From Acidobacteriota bacterium (GTDB taxonomy: Bacteria; Acidobacteriota; Thermoanaerobaculia; Thermoanaerobaculales; Sulfomarinibacteraceae), in contig WGCW01000152.1 of the NCBI GenBank assembly GCA_015493585.1, forward strand, positions 1 to 53,757: 53,757 nt of DNA, written 5' to 3'. Below are positions 50,810 through 53,757 of the stretch, one piece after another. Position 1 is the first letter of the stretch, and every line of letters begins with the position of its first letter. The notes under the pieces are model-generated. The model was not told where the DNA came from. It ran no database searches and worked only from the letters and a program-made list of their open reading frames with translations. Both the position numbers and the translations under genes were made by a program.

Positions 50810-51763
50810 TTAGCGCTCGAGGTACTTCCCCATCGTGCGGAACTTCTTGTACCGTTTACTGATCAGCGCTTCCGTCTTGAGCCGGCGGAGTTGTTTGAAG
50901 TGGTGCCTCAGGGCATCGGCCAGTGTGGCGGCCATCGCCGGAGGATCCATCTGCGCCCCACCGGCCGGCTCTTCGAGCACTTCATCGACAATCCCAAGAT
51001 GCTTCAAGTCACGTGCCGTCAGGCGAAGCGCTTCTGCTGCCTGCTCCGCCCTGCTCTGATCCTTCCAGAGGATCGCGGCGCATCCCTCGGGGGAAATCAC
51101 CGAATAAATCGCATGTTCAAGCATCAAGATCCGGTCTCCCACGCCCAGTGCGAGCGCTCCTCCGGAACCGCCCTCCCCCGTGATGACACAGACGATCGGG
51201 ACGGGCAGCCTCGCCATCTCGAGCAGATTGGTGGCGATGGCCTCCGCCTGCCCCCGTTCTTCAGCATCGATGCCGGGATACGCGCCAGGAGTGTCAATGA
51301 ACGTCACAATGGGCAACGAAAACCGCGCCGCCATTTTCATGATCCTCAGCGCCTTCCGGTACCCTTCCGGACGCGGCATCGCAAAGTTCCGCCGGACCTT
51401 CTCCGCGGTGCTCCTCCCCTTCTGGTGTCCGATGACGGCGATGGGGTCTCCATCAAAAAGAGCAAACCCGGCAACAATCGCGGGATCATCGGCGAATCGC
51501 CGGTCCCCGTGGAGCTCAGTGAACTCAGTCATCATCCCATGGATGTAATCGAGCGTGTAAGGTCTCTCGGGATGGCGTGCGAGCTGACATGTTTGCCACG
51601 GCGTCAGATGTGCAAAAATCCGGTCGATTGTCTCGCGGAGCTCCCGTCGCGCCGCTTCCAGCGCTTGAGCCGTTTCGGCAGAGGTTTGTTCCTTTTCGAG
51701 CTCGCGGATCCTCTGCTGAAGCTCGCCGATCGGTTCCAGGAAAGAAGAAACAGGTTGAGCCAT
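50810..51763 (-). CDS. accA: Acetyl-CoA carboxylase carboxyltransferase subunit alpha
   Basis: 317 residues, normal length. A helical N-terminal segment ([16 protein letters not shown]) is followed by the crotonase-like core with [51 protein letters not shown] and [34 protein letters not shown]. With AccD it transfers the carboxyl group from biotin to acetyl-CoA, the first step of fatty-acid synthesis; accD is not in the window. It is the first gene of the long operon down to the cupin at 40802. TAGAGT lies 6 nt before its ATG and no RBS is visible. Confidence 0.96.
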   Translation of the reverse strand: MAQPVSSFLEPIGELQQRIRELEKEQTSAETAQALEAARRELRETIDRIFAHLTPWQTCQLARHPERPYTLDYIHGMMTEFTELHGDRRFADDPAIVAGFALFDGDPIAVIGHQKGRSTAEKVRRNFAMPRPEGYRKALRIMKMAARFSLPIVTFIDTPGAYPGIDAEERGQAEAIATNLLEMARLPVPIVCVITGEGGSGGALALGVGDRILMLEHAIYSVISPEGCAAILWKDQSRAEQAAEALRLTARDLKHLGIVDEVLEEPAGGAQMDPPAMAATLADALRHHFKQLRRLKTEALISKRYKKFRTMGKYLER

Positions 51764-51769
51764 GTGCGG

Positions 51770-51775
51770 ACTCTA
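51770..51775 (-). promoter_or_regulatory. -10-like TAGAGT 6 nt before accA
   Basis: On the minus strand TAGAGT is followed by CCGCAC and then the accA ATG, with no Shine-Dalgarno. It is a candidate leaderless start for the 12-gene operon. Confidence 0.4.
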
Positions 51776-51989
51776 TCAAAGACGGCCCGGAGTTGCCACA
51801 GGATGAAACCGGGTGGGGACAGGGCCCGGTCTCGCTTGTGCGAGATCGGCCGCCCGGTGCGAAAACCACATTGGCGCGAAATGAGTTGTTTCCGTCTCAC
51901 AAGGGATGCGCGTATCGATTTCCCGTCCCGCCACGTGGTTCCAGGGTGATATCGTATACGCGCTCAGGCGCCGCTGCTGATCTGCTTTG

Positions 51990-52754
51990 TCAGGGTTCCT
52001 GGCCGTCCCGCCGTTCCCAGAGCTCCATCAGGAAGAGGTATTTCATCCAGGTCATGCGTGCAGCGGCAGCGGACAACTGCACGCCTCTTGCGCCTCCAAG
52101 GAGATACCCCCTTCCAAGCCAGTGACGCAAGAACGTCACACGAGGCCTTACCCAAAGATCACCAACTCTTGGATGCTTATCCCGTGACCAGGCATCCTCG
52201 GCTCCAAGACGCGCGTACCGGAGGTGACGCAGAAACATATCCTCCCACCCATCATAGGAATGATGCTCCATCACGGCGCGTAGTTGCCCTGCCGCCCCAT
52301 TGAATTGAAGCGACTCATGCACGGCACGTTCGGAGAAGCGCGCCCGCCTTCGATCGTACAATCGGATCGTCAGGTCCCATGACCACGGCCACCTTCGAAT
52401 CGGTTTCCCGGCAAAGTAGTTACGCCGGCGGACACTGAAGGCCGGCGGCTCCGGACTCTCCCCAACCCGGGAAATACCTTCGGCAAGTTCGGGGGAGACT
52501 CGTTCGTCGGCATCCAGAGAGAAAATCCAGTCGTGTGCCGCCCGTTCCGCAGCACAGTTTTTCTGGGCCCCATATCCCTTCCACGGCTGCACGACGACTT
52601 GAGCTCCGGCGGCCCTTGCCACATCCCGCGTTTTGTCGGTACTCCCAGAATCCAGGACCAGCACCTCGGCAGCCCACGAGACTGACTCGATGGCAGCGCG
52701 AATGTTCGCCTCCTCGTTCTTCGTGATGATCGTGGCTGAAATTGCTGGGAACAT
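51990..52754 (-). CDS. Glycosyltransferase family 2, LPS-core type (WaaE/KdtX-like)
   Basis: 254 residues from ATG 52754; the frame is open upstream to 52871 but the family N-terminus ISATIITKNEEANI begins right after this Met, and TATACT lies 6 nt upstream. GT-A motifs are ITKNEEANIRAAIESVSWAAEVLVLDSGSTDKT and the DxD in SLDADERV. The segment KNYF-like RRRNYFAGKPIRRW and HESLQF is typical of LPS core beta-1,4-glucosyltransferases. It adds a sugar to lipid A core or a surface glycan in the cytoplasm. This fits the LPS theme of the neighbouring operon. Confidence 0.9.
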   Translation of the reverse strand: MFPAISATIITKNEEANIRAAIESVSWAAEVLVLDSGSTDKTRDVARAAGAQVVVQPWKGYGAQKNCAAERAAHDWIFSLDADERVSPELAEGISRVGESPEPPAFSVRRRNYFAGKPIRRWPWSWDLTIRLYDRRRARFSERAVHESLQFNGAAGQLRAVMEHHSYDGWEDMFLRHLRYARLGAEDAWSRDKHPRVGDLWVRPRVTFLRHWLGRGYLLGGARGVQLSAAAARMTWMKYLFLMELWERRDGQEP

Positions 52755-52760
52755 GGGAAG

Positions 52761-52766
52761 AGTATA
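52761..52766 (-). promoter_or_regulatory. -10-like TATACT 6 nt before the glycosyltransferase
   Basis: TATACT, CTTCCC, ATG on the minus strand; the hexamer matches the -10 consensus at five of six positions. No Shine-Dalgarno is present. Confidence 0.45.
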
Positions 52767-52888
52767 GCCTGAGCCGGACGCCGGAACAGCACGAGTCTCC
52801 ACCTCCGCACCAGAACAACGATGGATGAGGCTCAAGCAAACAGCGCCGCCGGAGCGGCGCCGTTCGCTCATTCTGCGTGAAGCGGGTT

Positions 52889-53635
52889 TCAGTGAATAGT
52901 CGCGTGTGCGAGAACGGGGTCACCGGGCACCGTGGCCCTGCCCTTTTCAAGAATCTGCCGTGCCCTCTCCGGCTGACCATTTCGGGAAGCGGCCCTGGCC
53001 CACTGAACGTAGACCATGCCCCAGGGATAGTGGCGGTTCGGATAACGCGTGCGGAGGGTGAGCAGTTTCTCAAACTGCCGGTTACATTCGCTCAAGCGCC
53101 CGGGAATATACGACAGGAAGATGGCCTGTCCAAGGCGCGCGCTGAAGTTATCAGGATCGATCTTGAGGGCCTTGGCATAGTCCGACTGCGCTTGGGCCGA
53201 CCATCGGGCGGCCACGGCCGGCGGTGCTCCGGCAGCGTTGAGCTCCGGCAGGGCCATTCCCAAAGCATTTCCAGCCGCGGCGAGCACCTCGGGATCGTTC
53301 GGGTGTTCTACCGTCAAGCTGCGGAAGAAGCTGGCCGCCCGGAGGCCTTGGTGCGTGTCTTCTACCGTGGGCCAGTAGATGGATTGAAGCATCCCGAACG
53401 TTCTTGCATCCGGCGCCGCCATGCGCATCGCTTCTTCGAGGAGTCCGAGCGCAGCATCATTTCCATTGGCGGCACATCCCGCCTTGGCGAGGGCGTAGAC
53501 CGCCGGCGTTGCGATGTGCCGAAGCGCCGCGAGCCGTTCGTGCGAACACGCCGCCGCCTGCGTGCGTTCCCCCGCTCCGGCAAGGGCAGTCATGGTAAAA
53601 ATGACGATAACGATGGTTGAAACCTTTTTGATCAT
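52889..53635 (-). CDS. Secreted TPR-like protein of unknown function
   Basis: 248 residues with a signal peptide (KKVSTIVIVIFTMTALAGAG; cleavage near residue 22-29). The mature part is almost entirely helical, with TPR-like helix pairs (NDAALGLLEEAMRMAAPDARTFGMLQSIYW, YAKALKIDPDNFSARLGQAIFL, ARAASRNGQPERARQILEKG). Three Cys are visible in the mature chain. TPR proteins in the periplasm usually act as scaffolds. It is preceded by AAAGGA and lies upstream of the glycosyltransferase by 134 nt. Confidence 0.65.
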   Translation of the reverse strand: MIKKVSTIVIVIFTMTALAGAGERTQAAACSHERLAALRHIATPAVYALAKAGCAANGNDAALGLLEEAMRMAAPDARTFGMLQSIYWPTVEDTHQGLRAASFFRSLTVEHPNDPEVLAAAGNALGMALPELNAAGAPPAVAARWSAQAQSDYAKALKIDPDNFSARLGQAIFLSYIPGRLSECNRQFEKLLTLRTRYPNRHYPWGMVYVQWARAASRNGQPERARQILEKGRATVPGDPVLAHATIH

Positions 53636-53757
53636 TGTTCTTCATCCTTTCTCGTATGGTTCTGTTGAGTGTTCCGGGGAAACGGACTCCTCTGCGACGC
53701 AACGCAGGTGGCGCACGTGTCCAAAGTACTTTGTTATACAGAGCAATATGACACACC

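Overview
This is a gene-dense, GC-rich chromosomal window from a diderm (Gram-negative) bacterium. Evidence for the cell type is the lipopolysaccharide-export set (LptB, a fused LptC/LptA-like protein, a fused LptF-LptG permease), sigma-54 and many Sec-type signal peptides. The set HprK + HPr + RapZ + PtsN + long HPF + RpoN, the very large fibronectin-type secreted protein and the dispersed 'TCATTCTGAG' repeats would suit Acidobacteriota or a neighbouring phylum. That placement is inference; there is no rRNA or tRNA gene in the window to test it.

Layout. (1) 1-11000: the end of an MBL-fold hydrolase, a block of dispersed repeats, then a minus-strand block. In transcription order that block is a 2101-residue secreted FN3/beta-propeller protein, a small secreted protein, a PqqD-like protein with an unusual Cys-containing tail, an HPr-kinase-like ATPase, a radical SAM/SPASM enzyme and a McjB-type transglutaminase-fold protease. 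The last four look like a RiPP-type peptide-modification system without a separate precursor gene. (2) 11000-20500: UDP-xylose synthase-like epimerase, YigZ-like protein, a glutamine amidotransferase, MgtE with an unusual leader (small ORF plus RBS-sequestering hairpin), guaA, a cyclic-2,3-diphosphoglycerate-synthetase-like GTPase, and a hybrid histidine kinase. (3) 20500-26000: a membrane protein and a chemotaxis-type module (CheW, an MCP with a C-terminal sensor-like domain, a CheA-receiver fusion). (4) 26000-34000: SDR, DEDDy exonuclease, CDF metal exporter, repeats, site-2 protease, scpA-scpB, thioesterase, serine hydrolase. (5) 34000-40700: fused lptFG, a possible origin region with DnaA-box matches, parB-parA, miaB, a secreted coiled-coil protein. 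(6) 40800-51800: a tightly packed minus-strand operon accA - lptC/A - lptB - rpoN - hpf - ptsN - hprK - rapZ - EIIA(Man) - ptsH - ptsI - cupin. (7) 51900-53757: glycosyltransferase and a TPR-like secreted protein.

How it fits together. Region 6 combines envelope biogenesis with a regulatory phosphotransferase chain (EI, HPr with both His15 and Ser46, two EIIA proteins, HPr kinase) and no sugar permease, so its output is probably regulatory. Several first-of-operon genes lack a Shine-Dalgarno sequence and have a TANNNT hexamer 6-7 nt before the start codon, which suggests leaderless mRNAs. The best candidates for something undescribed are the RRE-plus-tail RiPP system (1265-4056), the MgtL-like leader of mgtE (14845-15116), and the 151/152-bp two-copy element whose upstream copy supplies a gene's stop codon (568-718 and 29387-29538).
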